Assembly: GCA_028404615.1 (NCBI GenBank) | Contig: JAOOBT010000003.1 | Location: 65,662-129,661 of the forward strand | DNA length: 64,000 bases | Source: Candidatus Pelagibacter sp. | GTDB taxonomy: Bacteria > Pseudomonadota > Alphaproteobacteria > Pelagibacterales > Pelagibacteraceae | Direction: 5' to 3' | Shown here: one piece after another, positions 1 to 8,319 of the stretch | Layout: each line of letters opens with the position of its first letter | Position numbering within the stretch: the first letter of the stretch is position 1 | Position numbers and translations under genes: made by a program | The notes under the pieces: model-generated | Databases searched by the model: none | Told to the model about the DNA's origin: nothing | The model's input: the letters and a program-made list of their open reading frames with translations, nothing else

Positions 1-217
1 CCATTTTGTTTATAAATTCTTCAATTTTTTCGTGTTGATCCAATTTAAATTTCTCAATGTGAATTTCAGAAAATTCTTTCTTTAATGACGATAGCTTATC
101 CTCATTAGTTCCTGTTGCGATTATATAAGAACCTAATGAATTAAATTTTTTTACTAAACTATTTCCTATTCCACCTGTTGCTCCAGTGATCAAAACTTTT
201 TTATTTTTTAAATTCAT
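1..217 (-). CDS. fabG: 3-oxoacyl-ACP reductase, N-terminal part (window edge)
   Basis: Only the first 72 codons lie in the window; the gene continues past base 1. The visible part starts at the ATG at 217-215 and carries the short-chain dehydrogenase dinucleotide-binding motif TGATGGIG at residues 11-18, followed by a TGT segment typical of NADP binding. Its start overlaps the end of fabD by 17 nt on the same strand, so the two are probably translated together. FabG reduces 3-oxoacyl-ACP to 3-hydroxyacyl-ACP in the cytoplasmic fatty-acid elongation cycle. The SDR family is certain from the motif. The FabG assignment rests mainly on the fabD neighbour, because the catalytic Ser-Tyr-Lys region is outside the window. 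Confidence 0.8.
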   Translation of the reverse strand, partial: MNLKNKKVLITGATGGIGNSLVKKFNSLGSYIIATGTNEDKLSSLKKEFSEIHIEKFKLDQHEKIEEFINKM

Positions 218-1142
218 TAATTAAATTTTTAATATCACTTATTGAATTAATTGAAAAGCAATTAGCACCTTTTATAGTCCTTCTAACCATTCCTGTGAGA
301 GCTTTTCCAGGACCAATTTCAATAAAATTTTTTTCACCTAAATTAGACATGTTTATTAAGCTTTCTCGCCATTTCACAGTTGAAAATATTTGATCAATTA
401 ACAATTTTTTAATCATGCTTGAATTTTTCTCAGCTTTAGCAGTCACATTGTTTATTATTTCAAAACTTGGATCTTTAAACTGAATACTATTTATTTTACT
501 TTTCATTGTATTAGCCGCAGGTTTCATTAGTGAACAATGAAAAGGTGCGCTCACCTTTAAAGGAATAAATTTTATATTTTTTTCTTTAAGACTAATCTTC
601 AATTGATCTACTTTTTTTTTGTCACCACTTACTATGACTTGACCATCAGCATTATCATTCGCTATTTCACAAATTCCTTTGATATCTTTTTGTTCTTCTA
701 AAATTTGACTTATATCTTCAAACTTCAGCCCAAGAATAGCAATCATAGCCCCTTTGCCAACAGGAACTGCTTCTTGCATTGCTTTTCCTCTTTCGTGTAA
801 CAAATATAATGCGTCACTAAAGTCTAGAGCCTCTGAGCAGACTAAAGCACTGTACTCTCCAAGAGAATGACCTGCAAAATATTTGATTGACTTATAGTCA
901 AAATTAAATTCATTTGTTAAAACTTTAAAGATTGAATAGCTAACTATTAAAATTGCAGGTTGAGTATTTTTTGTTAATTGAAGCTGATCTTCCGGCCCTT
1001 GTAATATCATTTTTGATATTGAAAAATTTAATTTGTCGTCGGCTTCTTTAAATATTTTTTTTACAAAATTGAAATTATTGTAAAACTCAGATCCCATACC
1101 TACTATCTGTGAACCTTGGCCTGGAAACAATAAAGAGCTCAT
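201..1142 (-). CDS. fabD: malonyl-CoA:ACP transacylase
   Basis: FabD transfers the malonyl group from CoA to acyl carrier protein, supplying the two-carbon donor for fatty-acid synthesis in the cytoplasm. The 313-residue length is normal for the family. The N-terminal FPGQGSQ motif (residues 6-12), the nucleophile elbow GHSLG (91-95, Ser93) and the catalytic His202 in APFHCSLM are all present. It precedes fabG with a 17-nt overlap. The divergent gene is rpsF, so the 102-bp gap at 1143-1244 must hold both promoters. Nothing is unusual beyond the low GC content. Confidence 0.97.
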   Translation of the reverse strand: MSSLLFPGQGSQIVGMGSEFYNNFNFVKKIFKEADDKLNFSISKMILQGPEDQLQLTKNTQPAILIVSYSIFKVLTNEFNFDYKSIKYFAGHSLGEYSALVCSEALDFSDALYLLHERGKAMQEAVPVGKGAMIAILGLKFEDISQILEEQKDIKGICEIANDNADGQVIVSGDKKKVDQLKISLKEKNIKFIPLKVSAPFHCSLMKPAANTMKSKINSIQFKDPSFEIINNVTAKAEKNSSMIKKLLIDQIFSTVKWRESLINMSNLGEKNFIEIGPGKALTGMVRRTIKGANCFSINSISDIKNLINEFKK

Positions 1143-1172
1143 TTTTTTAGTTTTTATCAGTAATTATAAGTA

Positions 1173-1200
1173 TTGATATAATCAACTATTATAGTATAAA
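1173..1200 (+). promoter_or_regulatory. sigma70-type promoter for the rpsF operon
   Basis: TTGATA at 1173-1178 and TATAAA at 1195-1200 are separated by 16 nt and differ from the sigma70 consensus at one position each. This predicts transcription from about 1207 and a leader of about 38 nt before the rpsF ATG. No clear Shine-Dalgarno sequence precedes rpsF. The call rests on sequence match only, but icd carries the identical pair of hexamers with the same spacing. Confidence 0.6.
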
Positions 1201-1244
1201 CCAGTTTTTATAAATAATTATTAACACAAGATTTTAATCAGATT

Positions 1245-1565
1245 ATGGCATTCTACGAAAATACAATAGTTGCTAAACAAGATTTATCTGAAAAAGATAT
1301 TAAAAATTTAATCCAAAAATATGACGAAATAATCAAAAGTTCCTCTGGTAAAGTGATAAAAATAGAGGAATGGGGTCTTTTAAATTTATCGAAAAAAATT
1401 AATAATAATAAAAAAGGTTTTTTTATTCACTTCAAATTTGAGGGTGCTAAAAATACCTTAGATAAAATTAAAGATAAAATTAATGTAGATTCATCAGTTA
1501 TTCGAAATTTAACAGTGAAATACAAAAAATTGGATAAAGATACTGAATATTTTAAAAAAAAATGA
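1245..1565 (+). CDS. rpsF: 30S ribosomal protein bS6
   Basis: bS6 is a small-subunit platform protein that binds 16S rRNA together with bS18. The 106-residue protein opens with the typical MAFYENTIV strand and has the EEWGLLNLSKKINNNKKG segment that corresponds to the family's W-G-R-x-L-A-Y-x-I core. It is the first gene of rpsF-rpsR-rplI, the conserved bacterial order, with only 6 nt before rpsR. The ATG at 1245 is preceded by a promoter-like element at 1173-1200. The family's acidic C-terminal tail is missing and the protein ends in lysines. Confidence 0.96.
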   Translation: MAFYENTIVAKQDLSEKDIKNLIQKYDEIIKSSSGKVIKIEEWGLLNLSKKINNNKKGFFIHFKFEGAKNTLDKIKDKINVDSSVIRNLTVKYKKLDKDTEYFKKK

Positions 1566-1571
1566 TTAAGA

Positions 1572-1847
1572 ATGAAAAGGAAAAATAAAAAATTTCAAAA
1601 AAGAGGTGTTAACGTTCTTAATAACCTTAGCTTGTTCCAAAAAAACGATGGAAAATTTTCACGAAAGAAATGCCCTCTTTCATCAAAAAATGCGCCCGTA
1701 ATTGATTATAAGAATGTTAGTTTATTAAAAAAATATATGTCTGATAACGGAAAAATTATGTCCTCTAAAATCACCTCAGTATCTTTTAACAAGCAAAGAA
1801 AGCTGACTAGAGAAATAAAAAAAGCAAAATTGTTAGGATTAATATAA
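1572..1847 (+). CDS. rpsR: 30S ribosomal protein bS18
   Basis: bS18 pairs with bS6 on the small-subunit platform. The core IDYKNVSLLKKYMSDNGKI and the C-terminal KQRKLTREIKKAKLLGLI match the family closely. At 91 residues it is longer than the roughly 75-residue E. coli protein because of a basic N-terminal tail of about 30 residues containing RKKCPLS, a type common in Alphaproteobacteria. Its TAA stop directly abuts the rplI ATG (1847/1848), which suggests translational coupling. Confidence 0.96.
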   Translation: MKRKNKKFQKRGVNVLNNLSLFQKNDGKFSRKKCPLSSKNAPVIDYKNVSLLKKYMSDNGKIMSSKITSVSFNKQRKLTREIKKAKLLGLI

Positions 1848-2303
1848 ATGGATATAATTTTACTCGAAAATATTTTGAATTTAGGAAAAATTGGAGACAA
1901 GGTAAAAGTAAAAAATGGGTATGGAAGAAATTTTCTTTTAAAATATGGAAAAGCCTTAAGGTTCAATAAAGAAAATCAGAATTTTGTTGAAAAAAAAAAA
2001 GATGAACTTAATAAAAAAAATATAGAAGTTAAAAATAAGTTTTTAGGAATTGCTAAAATAATTAATAATAAAACTTTTAATTTTACTAAAGAAAGTAAGG
2101 AAAATGGAGAATTGTATGGCTCAATTAAACCTAAAGAAATTACTAACTTAATTAAAGAAAAATTAAATGCTGAAGTAAACCCCTCTCAAATAATTTTAAA
2201 AGATGAACTAAACAAAATAGGTATATTCAAAGTTGAGGTAAATTTTCATACAGAAGTAAAGGCAAATATATCTATCAAAATAGACAAAATACAATCTAAA
2301 TAA
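1848..2303 (+). CDS. rplI: 50S ribosomal protein bL9
   Basis: bL9 binds 23S rRNA near the L1 stalk and helps maintain reading frame. The 151-residue protein has the N-terminal signature MDIILLENILNLGKIGDKV and the GYGRNFLL loop, a long lysine-rich connecting helix (about residues 40-75), and a C-terminal domain from about residue 80 with the LYGSIKPKEI strand. It is the last gene of the ribosomal trio and is followed by a weak hairpin with a T run at 2321-2344. The dnaB gene begins 73 nt downstream. Confidence 0.96.
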   Translation: MDIILLENILNLGKIGDKVKVKNGYGRNFLLKYGKALRFNKENQNFVEKKKDELNKKNIEVKNKFLGIAKIINNKTFNFTKESKENGELYGSIKPKEITNLIKEKLNAEVNPSQIILKDELNKIGIFKVEVNFHTEVKANISIKIDKIQSK

Positions 2304-2320
2304 CTTCTCCACAGACTGCT

Positions 2321-2344
2321 AAAAAAGTGTGTAACTTTTTTCTT
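2321..2344 (+). terminator. weak hairpin with T run after rplI
   Basis: AAAAAAGT at 2321-2328 can pair with ACTTTTTT at 2334-2341 around a short loop, and the T run extends into the following bases. The stem is almost all A-T, so termination may be partial and allow read-through into dnaB. This is one of very few terminator-like structures in the window. Confidence 0.45.
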
Positions 2345-2376
2345 TAAAGCAAAATACATTTTCATATTATGCTTGA

Positions 2377-3804
2377 GTGAAAGAAATAAAGTCTATTCAA
2401 AATAATCTAAAAGACAAGCAACCTTCAAATTTAGAGGCAGAACAAGCATTATTAGGCTCAATCCTTGTTAATAATGATATTATTGATGAAGTATCTACAA
2501 TAGTAAGCTCAAATATATTTTATGATCCGGCTCATGTAAAAATTTATGAGGTTATCGAAAATTTAAATAACAAAGGAATGATAGCCAATCCAATAACTCT
2601 GAAAAATTTTTTTGAGAAAGATAACATGCTTAAAGAAGTTGGCGGTACAGAGTATTTGGTAAAGCTTACTAGATTTTCTGGATCAGCAAAACAAGCAATT
2701 GATTATGCAAAAATTATTCATGAAATGTATCTTAGAAGAGAGTTAGTTCTTATATCAGATAAGTTGTCCGCTGATACAATAAATGCAAATTCACAGCAGC
2801 AAAATGCAGAAAATATAATTGAAGATACCGAAAAATCTCTTTTCGATTTAGCTGAAAGAGGAAGCTTCTCTCAATCATTTTTAAAGTTTAATCAAGCACT
2901 GGATCAGACAATTGAAATGGCAACTTTGGCTATGAAAAATGATCAAGGTTTGGTTGGTGTACCAACAGGTTTGACTGATTTAGATGAAAAGTTAGGAGGA
3001 TTACACAAATCTGATTTAATTATTATTGCTGGAAGGCCTTCAATGGGTAAAACTGCTTTAGCAACAAATATTGCTTATAATGCTGCAAAAAATATTTTAA
3101 AAAGACAAGAAAAATCATCAATAGCTTTTTTCTCATTAGAAATGTCTTCAGAACAATTATCAACAAGGATTTTGTCAGAACAAGCTAGAATAAAGTCTGA
3201 TGATATTAGACGAGGTAAAGTTACCGAAGAAGAAATTAATAGATATATTGAAACTTCACGAAATATTTATAATTTGCCTTTGTACATTGATGAAACACCC
3301 GCAATTACGATTGCAACACTTAGTAATAGAGCAAGAAGAATTAAAAGATTGTTTGGATTAAGTCTCATAGTAGTTGATTATATTCAATTAATGAGATCTA
3401 GCTCGAGTAAAAATGAAGGAAGAGTTCAAGAAATTTCTGAAATAACTCAGGGTCTAAAAGCTTTAGCAAAAGAACTCACAGTACCAGTTCTAGCTTTATC
3501 TCAATTGTCGAGAGCTGTTGAACAAAGAGATGATAAACAACCACAGTTGGCTGACTTGAGAGAATCCGGATCAATTGAGCAGGACGCCGATGTCGTAATG
3601 TTTGTTTATAGAGAAGCTTACTATTTGGAACGAAAGCAACCAAAGCTTGGTTCAATTGAACACGCTGAATGGCAATCAAAAATGAATGACGTAAATGGCT
3701 TAGCTGACATAATTTTAGGCAAACAGAGACATGGGCCAACTGGGACTGTGAAGGTGGAGTTTGAGGGAATCTATACGAAATTTAAAGATTTAAGCAAAAA
3801 TTAA
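2377..3804 (+). CDS. dnaB: replicative DNA helicase DnaB
   Basis: DnaB is the hexameric 5'-3' helicase that unwinds the chromosome at the replication fork and recruits primase. The N-terminal domain (about 15-120, with NLEAEQALLGSIL) is followed by a RecA-like motor domain. Walker A is GRPSMGKT at 219-226, and VVDYIQLM and the DLRESGSIEQDADVV finger match helicase motifs 3 and 4. The start is GTG at 2377; an in-frame stop immediately upstream (2374-2376) rules out a longer form. At 475 residues it is normal length with no intein. Following rplI is a common bacterial arrangement. Confidence 0.96.
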   Translation: MKEIKSIQNNLKDKQPSNLEAEQALLGSILVNNDIIDEVSTIVSSNIFYDPAHVKIYEVIENLNNKGMIANPITLKNFFEKDNMLKEVGGTEYLVKLTRFSGSAKQAIDYAKIIHEMYLRRELVLISDKLSADTINANSQQQNAENIIEDTEKSLFDLAERGSFSQSFLKFNQALDQTIEMATLAMKNDQGLVGVPTGLTDLDEKLGGLHKSDLIIIAGRPSMGKTALATNIAYNAAKNILKRQEKSSIAFFSLEMSSEQLSTRILSEQARIKSDDIRRGKVTEEEINRYIETSRNIYNLPLYIDETPAITIATLSNRARRIKRLFGLSLIVVDYIQLMRSSSSKNEGRVQEISEITQGLKALAKELTVPVLALSQLSRAVEQRDDKQPQLADLRESGSIEQDADVVMFVYREAYYLERKQPKLGSIEHAEWQSKMNDVNGLADIILGKQRHGPTGTVKVEFEGIYTKFKDLSKN

Positions 3805-3856
3805 ACTAGTTTTTCCTTTAGTTATAAAATAATTAGGATATATCTGAAATATTCTC

Positions 3857-6331
3857 ATGTTTGCTAGTATTTACAAAAAAATAATAATAGATTTTTCAAA
3901 AATAACCCTAGCGTTCATATCAATTTTAATCGTTTTTTCACTGTATCAATCGAAGAATTTTAACCTAGATGCATCCTCTGATGCTCTTCTACTTGAGGGC
4001 GATCCTGACCTTAAATATTTAAGAGAGGTAAATGAAACATATGGTTCTAAAGATTTTTTAGTTTTAACATATACGCCGGTAACAAGTTTTGCTGAAAAAG
4101 AAACTATTCTTAATCTTCAATTACTTAAATCCAAAATTGAGAAGTTAACTTGGGTCGATAGCGTTATAACAGTTATTGATGTCCCTTTATTAAAAAGTAC
4201 AGATGAGGGTTTAATGGAAAGATTGAAAAACTATAAAACTTTAGCTTATCCAGAAATTGATAGAGAAAGAGGTTTTGAGGAAATACTTAACAGCCCTATT
4301 TATAAAAACTACGTGATAAGTGAAGATGGCAAAACATCTGGAATTGTTGTTTACCTCAAAAAAGACGAGCGATTAGCTGAATATATAAAAGTTAAAGATA
4401 AATACTTTAATCAAATAGTTGAGACAGGATTATCCAAGAAAGAAAAAATAAATTACAAAAAATTTATTAAAGAATATGAAGAATACAAAAACTTGTATAA
4501 TTTAAGAAATCACCAAAATATTACTGAAATCAGAGATGTAATAGAAAAATACGGAGAAAATGCAAAAATTTATTTAGGCGGTATTCCAATGATTGCTGAT
4601 GATATGATGAGTTTTATAAAAAGTGACATAATTATTTTTGGTATAGGAGTGTTTATCTTTATTATTTTAACTCTTTGGTTTATTTTTAGAAATATCAAAT
4701 GGGTGGTTATGCCTTTGTTAGGATGCGCCACATCTGTAATTATTATGATTGGTCTTCTAGGTTTAATTGGATGGAAGGTTACAGTTATTTCTTCAAATTT
4801 TATAGCACTGATGTTGATTTTAAATATGGCGATGAACATTCATGTTACTGTTCGTTTTTTGCAATTGAAAAAAGAGTATCCACAATTTACAAAAGAGGAA
4901 GCTATTTTTGAAGCAAGCAAAAAGATGATTTTGCCAATACTTTACACAGTTCTTACCACGATTTGTGCGTTTTTATCTTTAGTTTTTAGCGGGATTAAAC
5001 CTATTATTGATTTCGGCTGGATGATGACTTTAGGTTTAGTGGTTTCATTGTTTGTTACATTTTTATTATTGCCTTCATTAATCAATATTCTCGCATCAGA
5101 AAATGAGATTGGTTTAAAGCATGCTGAAAAATCTTTAATTACATCAGCATTAGGATCTTTTACTAAAAAAAATAAAGTACTAATTTTAGGTTCAACTTTT
5201 ATAATTATAATTACAAGCCTTGTTGGAATACTTAAGCTTGAGGTTGAAAATAGTTTTATTAATTATTTTGATAAAGAAACAGAAATTTTCAAAGGAATGA
5301 AGAAAATCGATGAAGAACTAGGAGGCACAACTCCTTTAAATATTATCTTAAAATTTCCAACCACTGTCTCAAATAAAAACAAAGAAGACGATGAATTTGA
5401 TGAGTGGGAGGAGGAAAATGAAACAAATGAGGATAAGGCTAAATATTGGTTCACTAGAGACAAGATGGATAAGATAATAAAAGTACATGAGTATCTAGAT
5501 TCATTACCTGAAATAGGAAAAGTTCTTTCTTTTGGATCTATTTTGAAAGTTGCAGAAGATTTAAACAATAAGGAATTACAAAGTTTAGAAATAGCTGTGT
5601 TATACAGTAAAATTCCCGATAAAATTAAAAATGAAATAATAACACCTTATATTTCTGTTGATAAAGATGAAGCTAGGGTAAGTGTACGAATAAAAGACTC
5701 TTTAGAAGATTTAAGAAGAAATGATCTTATAGATAAAATAAATAAAGAATTAAATACAAAACTTGGGCTTGAAAAAAATGAGTACAAATTATCAGGCGTT
5801 CTTATTTTATTTAATAATTTGCTACAGAGTTTATTTAAATCTCAGATACTTACACTTGGTATTGTGATACTTGGAATTTTTTTGATGTTTTTTATTTTAT
5901 TTAGAAATACAGTGCTGTCTTTCATTGGAATTGTCCCTAATTTCATAGCTGCCTTCTTCATTTTAGGTATAATTGGGTTGATAGGTATTCCATTAGACAT
6001 GATGACTATAACTATCGCAGCAATTACAATCGGTATAGCTGTAGATAATAGCATTCATTATATCTATAGATTTAAGGAAGAATTTAAAAAAATTAACAAT
6101 TACAATAAAACTTTAGATAGGTGTCATAATACAGTAGGTATAGCAATTTTAAACACTTCCATTACTATCGTCTTTGGTTTCTCGATTTTAGTTTTATCCA
6201 ATTTCATTCCAACAATTTACTTTGGTATTTTCACAGGTATAGCAATGCTACTAGCAATGATATCAGTATTAACTTTATTGCCAAAATTAATAATTATCTA
6301 CAGACCATTCGGAAAAGAAATTAATGAATAA
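3857..6331 (+). CDS. RND/MMPL-family exporter
   Basis: The protein is an inner-membrane transporter of the RND superfamily, MMPL branch. The layout is a duplicated half: TM1 at about 14-31, a large periplasmic loop, five helices at about 255-412; then TM7 at about 438-459, a second loop, and five helices from about 664 to 815. The GIAVDNSIHYIYRFKEE segment in the second bundle matches the hydrophobic RND exporters that include the hopanoid transporter HpnN. A strongly acidic stretch (about 509-528) sits in the second loop. It overlaps cvpA by 8 nt. A lipid or hydrophobic substrate is likely by family, but the substrate cannot be read from the sequence. Confidence 0.85.
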   Translation: MFASIYKKIIIDFSKITLAFISILIVFSLYQSKNFNLDASSDALLLEGDPDLKYLREVNETYGSKDFLVLTYTPVTSFAEKETILNLQLLKSKIEKLTWVDSVITVIDVPLLKSTDEGLMERLKNYKTLAYPEIDRERGFEEILNSPIYKNYVISEDGKTSGIVVYLKKDERLAEYIKVKDKYFNQIVETGLSKKEKINYKKFIKEYEEYKNLYNLRNHQNITEIRDVIEKYGENAKIYLGGIPMIADDMMSFIKSDIIIFGIGVFIFIILTLWFIFRNIKWVVMPLLGCATSVIIMIGLLGLIGWKVTVISSNFIALMLILNMAMNIHVTVRFLQLKKEYPQFTKEEAIFEASKKMILPILYTVLTTICAFLSLVFSGIKPIIDFGWMMTLGLVVSLFVTFLLLPSLINILASENEIGLKHAEKSLITSALGSFTKKNKVLILGSTFIIIITSLVGILKLEVENSFINYFDKETEIFKGMKKIDEELGGTTPLNIILKFPTTVSNKNKEDDEFDEWEEENETNEDKAKYWFTRDKMDKIIKVHEYLDSLPEIGKVLSFGSILKVAEDLNNKELQSLEIAVLYSKIPDKIKNEIITPYISVDKDEARVSVRIKDSLEDLRRNDLIDKINKELNTKLGLEKNEYKLSGVLILFNNLLQSLFKSQILTLGIVILGIFLMFFILFRNTVLSFIGIVPNFIAAFFILGIIGLIGIPLDMMTITIAAITIGIAVDNSIHYIYRFKEEFKKINNYNKTLDRCHNTVGIAILNTSITIVFGFSILVLSNFIPTIYFGIFTGIAMLLAMISVLTLLPKLIIIYRPFGKEINE

Positions 6332-6881
6332 GATAATGACAGATTTTTTTAAAGATATCGCTGATAGTGTAAATTTATTTGATATTTTTGTTCTTATTGT
6401 TTTGATGTACAACATCATACAATGTTTTGTAAAAGGGTTTTCTTTGAGTTTAATCTTGTTCATGAAGTGGGTTTTAACGACTATTATTACAATTATACTT
6501 GTTCCAAAATTTCAACCTGTAGTAAGCCAATATATAGAGTCAGATTTTATTAATAATGTTGGATTAGGAATAGCAATCTTTATATTTACACTTTTTATAA
6601 TAATTTTAGTTGGCAAAACTTTGAGCAGAGCAGTGACCTGGACTGGAGTTGGTTCGATTGATAAAGGATTTGGTTTTTTATTTGGTTTTTTTAAAGGGTA
6701 TATTGTTTGTGTATGTTTATTTTCTATTTTTAATTGGTTTTATCCTTATCAAAATTGGGGTATATCAACAGAGGATGCGATTTCATTTAAATTAATAAGT
6801 AGAGGCAGTGAAATGTTAATAGAAGAATTTCCTTCTAATGAAGATTTCATTGAGACTAAAGAAAAAATTGAAAAGATATAA
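6324..6881 (+). CDS. cvpA: CvpA family membrane protein
   Basis: This 185-residue protein has about four hydrophobic segments (roughly 18-36, 45-63, 79-98 and 113-135) and the GSIDKGFGFLFGFFKGYIV region characteristic of the CvpA (colicin V production) family. In many Proteobacteria cvpA lies directly upstream of purF, as it does here, and that neighbourhood supports the call. The ATG overlaps the end of the exporter gene by 8 nt. Its molecular function is poorly defined; links to envelope homeostasis come from other bacteria. The C-terminal tail is hydrophilic. Confidence 0.85.
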   Translation: MNKIMTDFFKDIADSVNLFDIFVLIVLMYNIIQCFVKGFSLSLILFMKWVLTTIITIILVPKFQPVVSQYIESDFINNVGLGIAIFIFTLFIIILVGKTLSRAVTWTGVGSIDKGFGFLFGFFKGYIVCVCLFSIFNWFYPYQNWGISTEDAISFKLISRGSEMLIEEFPSNEDFIETKEKIEKI

Positions 6882-8319
6882 TTTAGATAAATTAAAAGAA
6901 GAATGTGGTATTTTTGGAATATCAAATCACGATGATGCCTCTGCGTTAGTAGCTCTTGGATTGCACGCTTTACAACACAGAGGTCAAGAAGGTTGCGGGA
7001 TTGTTTCCTTTGACGGCAAAAATTATCATTCAGAAAAGAGACAAGGACTAGTAGGTGATCATTTTACTGATTCAGAAACTTTAAATAAACTTCCAGGTAA
7101 ATTTGCGATAGGACATAATAGATATTCGACTACAGGTGAAACATCTTTAAGAAATATCCAGCCATTTTTTGCAGATTTGCACATGGGTGGTTTAAGTATC
7201 GCTCATAATGGTAATTTGACAAATGCCCTTTTATTAAGGGAAACTTTAGTAAAAGATGGTGCAATCTTTAGAACAACAAGTGATACTGAAACAATAGTTC
7301 AATTAATAGCAAAGTCTAAGAGAGAGAAATTTATCGATAAACTAATAGATGCTTTATTTCAAATACAAGGTGGATACTCCTTAGTTCTAATGACTAATAA
7401 AAAATTAGTTGGGGTAAGGGATCCATTTGGAATAAGGCCCTTAGTGATAGGAAAGCTAAAAGACTCATTTATATTTGCATCAGAAACTTGCGCTCTTGAC
7501 ATTGTAGGAGCAACTTTCGTTAGAGATGTAGAGAATGGAGAAATAGTAGTTGTAGAAAATAATCAAATAAAGTCTATAAAACCTTTCCCGAAGCAAAAAC
7601 AACGCCCTTGTGTGTTTGAATATATTTATTTTGCAAGACCTGATAGTTTAATTAATAACAAATGTGCTTATGAATATCGGAAAAATTTGGGAGCTGAACT
7701 TGCTAAAGAAACAGATTTAATTGGTGACTTAGTTGTGCCTGTTCCAGACTCAGGGGTTCCAGCTGCATTGGGTTATGCAGAACAATCAAAAAAAAGATTT
7801 GAATTAGGTTTAATTAGGAATCATTATGTAGGCAGAACATTTATTGAACCTTCTCAAAATATTCGTAGCTTAGGAGTAAAACTTAAACTCAGCTCAACGC
7901 AAACAATAATAAAAAATAAATCAATAATTTTAATCGACGATTCTTTAGTGAGAGGAACTACATGTAACAAAATTGTAAAAATGCTCTATGAAAGTGGAGC
8001 AAAAGAAGTGCACGTTAGAATAGCATGTCCAGTTATTAGGTTTCCTGATTTTTACGGAGTGGATATGCCAACCAAAGAGGAATTATTAGCTCATGAAAAA
8101 GATATTTCAAAAATGTGTAATTATATAAAGGCAAAAAGTTTAAAATTTTTAAGTTTGGAGGGATTATATACAGCACTAATAAACGAAAAAAGAAATGACT
8201 TATATCCTCAATTTAGTGATCATTATTTTACTGGAGATTATCCGGTTAAACCTCATGATAATATAAAAGGAATTAAAGTTAAACAACTCTCTTTACTTAG
8301 TGGAAAATCTAATAGTTAA
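6838..8319 (+). CDS. purF: amidophosphoribosyltransferase
   Basis: PurF makes phosphoribosylamine from PRPP and glutamine, the first committed step of purine synthesis. The N-terminal nucleophile glutaminase domain has CGIFGISNHDDA with its catalytic cysteine at residue 23 of the long form, so a short propeptide must be removed, as in Bacillus-type PurF. The C-terminal PRTase domain has the PRPP loop ILIDDSLVRGTT. The start is uncertain: ATG at 6838 overlaps cvpA by 44 nt, while in-frame TTG codons at 6850 and 6868 would shorten the propeptide; 6868 leaves a 14-nt overlap. The C-terminal Cys pair that holds an Fe-S cluster in Bacillus appears absent near YFTGDYP. Confidence 0.95.
   Translation: MKISLRLKKKLKRYNLDKLKEECGIFGISNHDDASALVALGLHALQHRGQEGCGIVSFDGKNYHSEKRQGLVGDHFTDSETLNKLPGKFAIGHNRYSTTGETSLRNIQPFFADLHMGGLSIAHNGNLTNALLLRETLVKDGAIFRTTSDTETIVQLIAKSKREKFIDKLIDALFQIQGGYSLVLMTNKKLVGVRDPFGIRPLVIGKLKDSFIFASETCALDIVGATFVRDVENGEIVVVENNQIKSIKPFPKQKQRPCVFEYIYFARPDSLINNKCAYEYRKNLGAELAKETDLIGDLVVPVPDSGVPAALGYAEQSKKRFELGLIRNHYVGRTFIEPSQNIRSLGVKLKLSSTQTIIKNKSIILIDDSLVRGTTCNKIVKMLYESGAKEVHVRIACPVIRFPDFYGVDMPTKEELLAHEKDISKMCNYIKAKSLKFLSLEGLYTALINEKRNDLYPQFSDHYFTGDYPVKPHDNIKGIKVKQLSLLSGKSNS

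Noticed and set aside
2347..2376. Tiny frame ATG-CTT-GAG-TGA just before dnaB as a leader peptide
   Set aside because: Three codons with no context beyond proximity to the GTG start; treated as coincidence.
3476..3739. Antisense ORF inside dnaB, and similar long antisense frames inside fabD, rplI, alaS, ftsH and thiD
   Set aside because: They lie wholly within strong genes, lack recognisable domains and follow from the codon bias of the sense gene.
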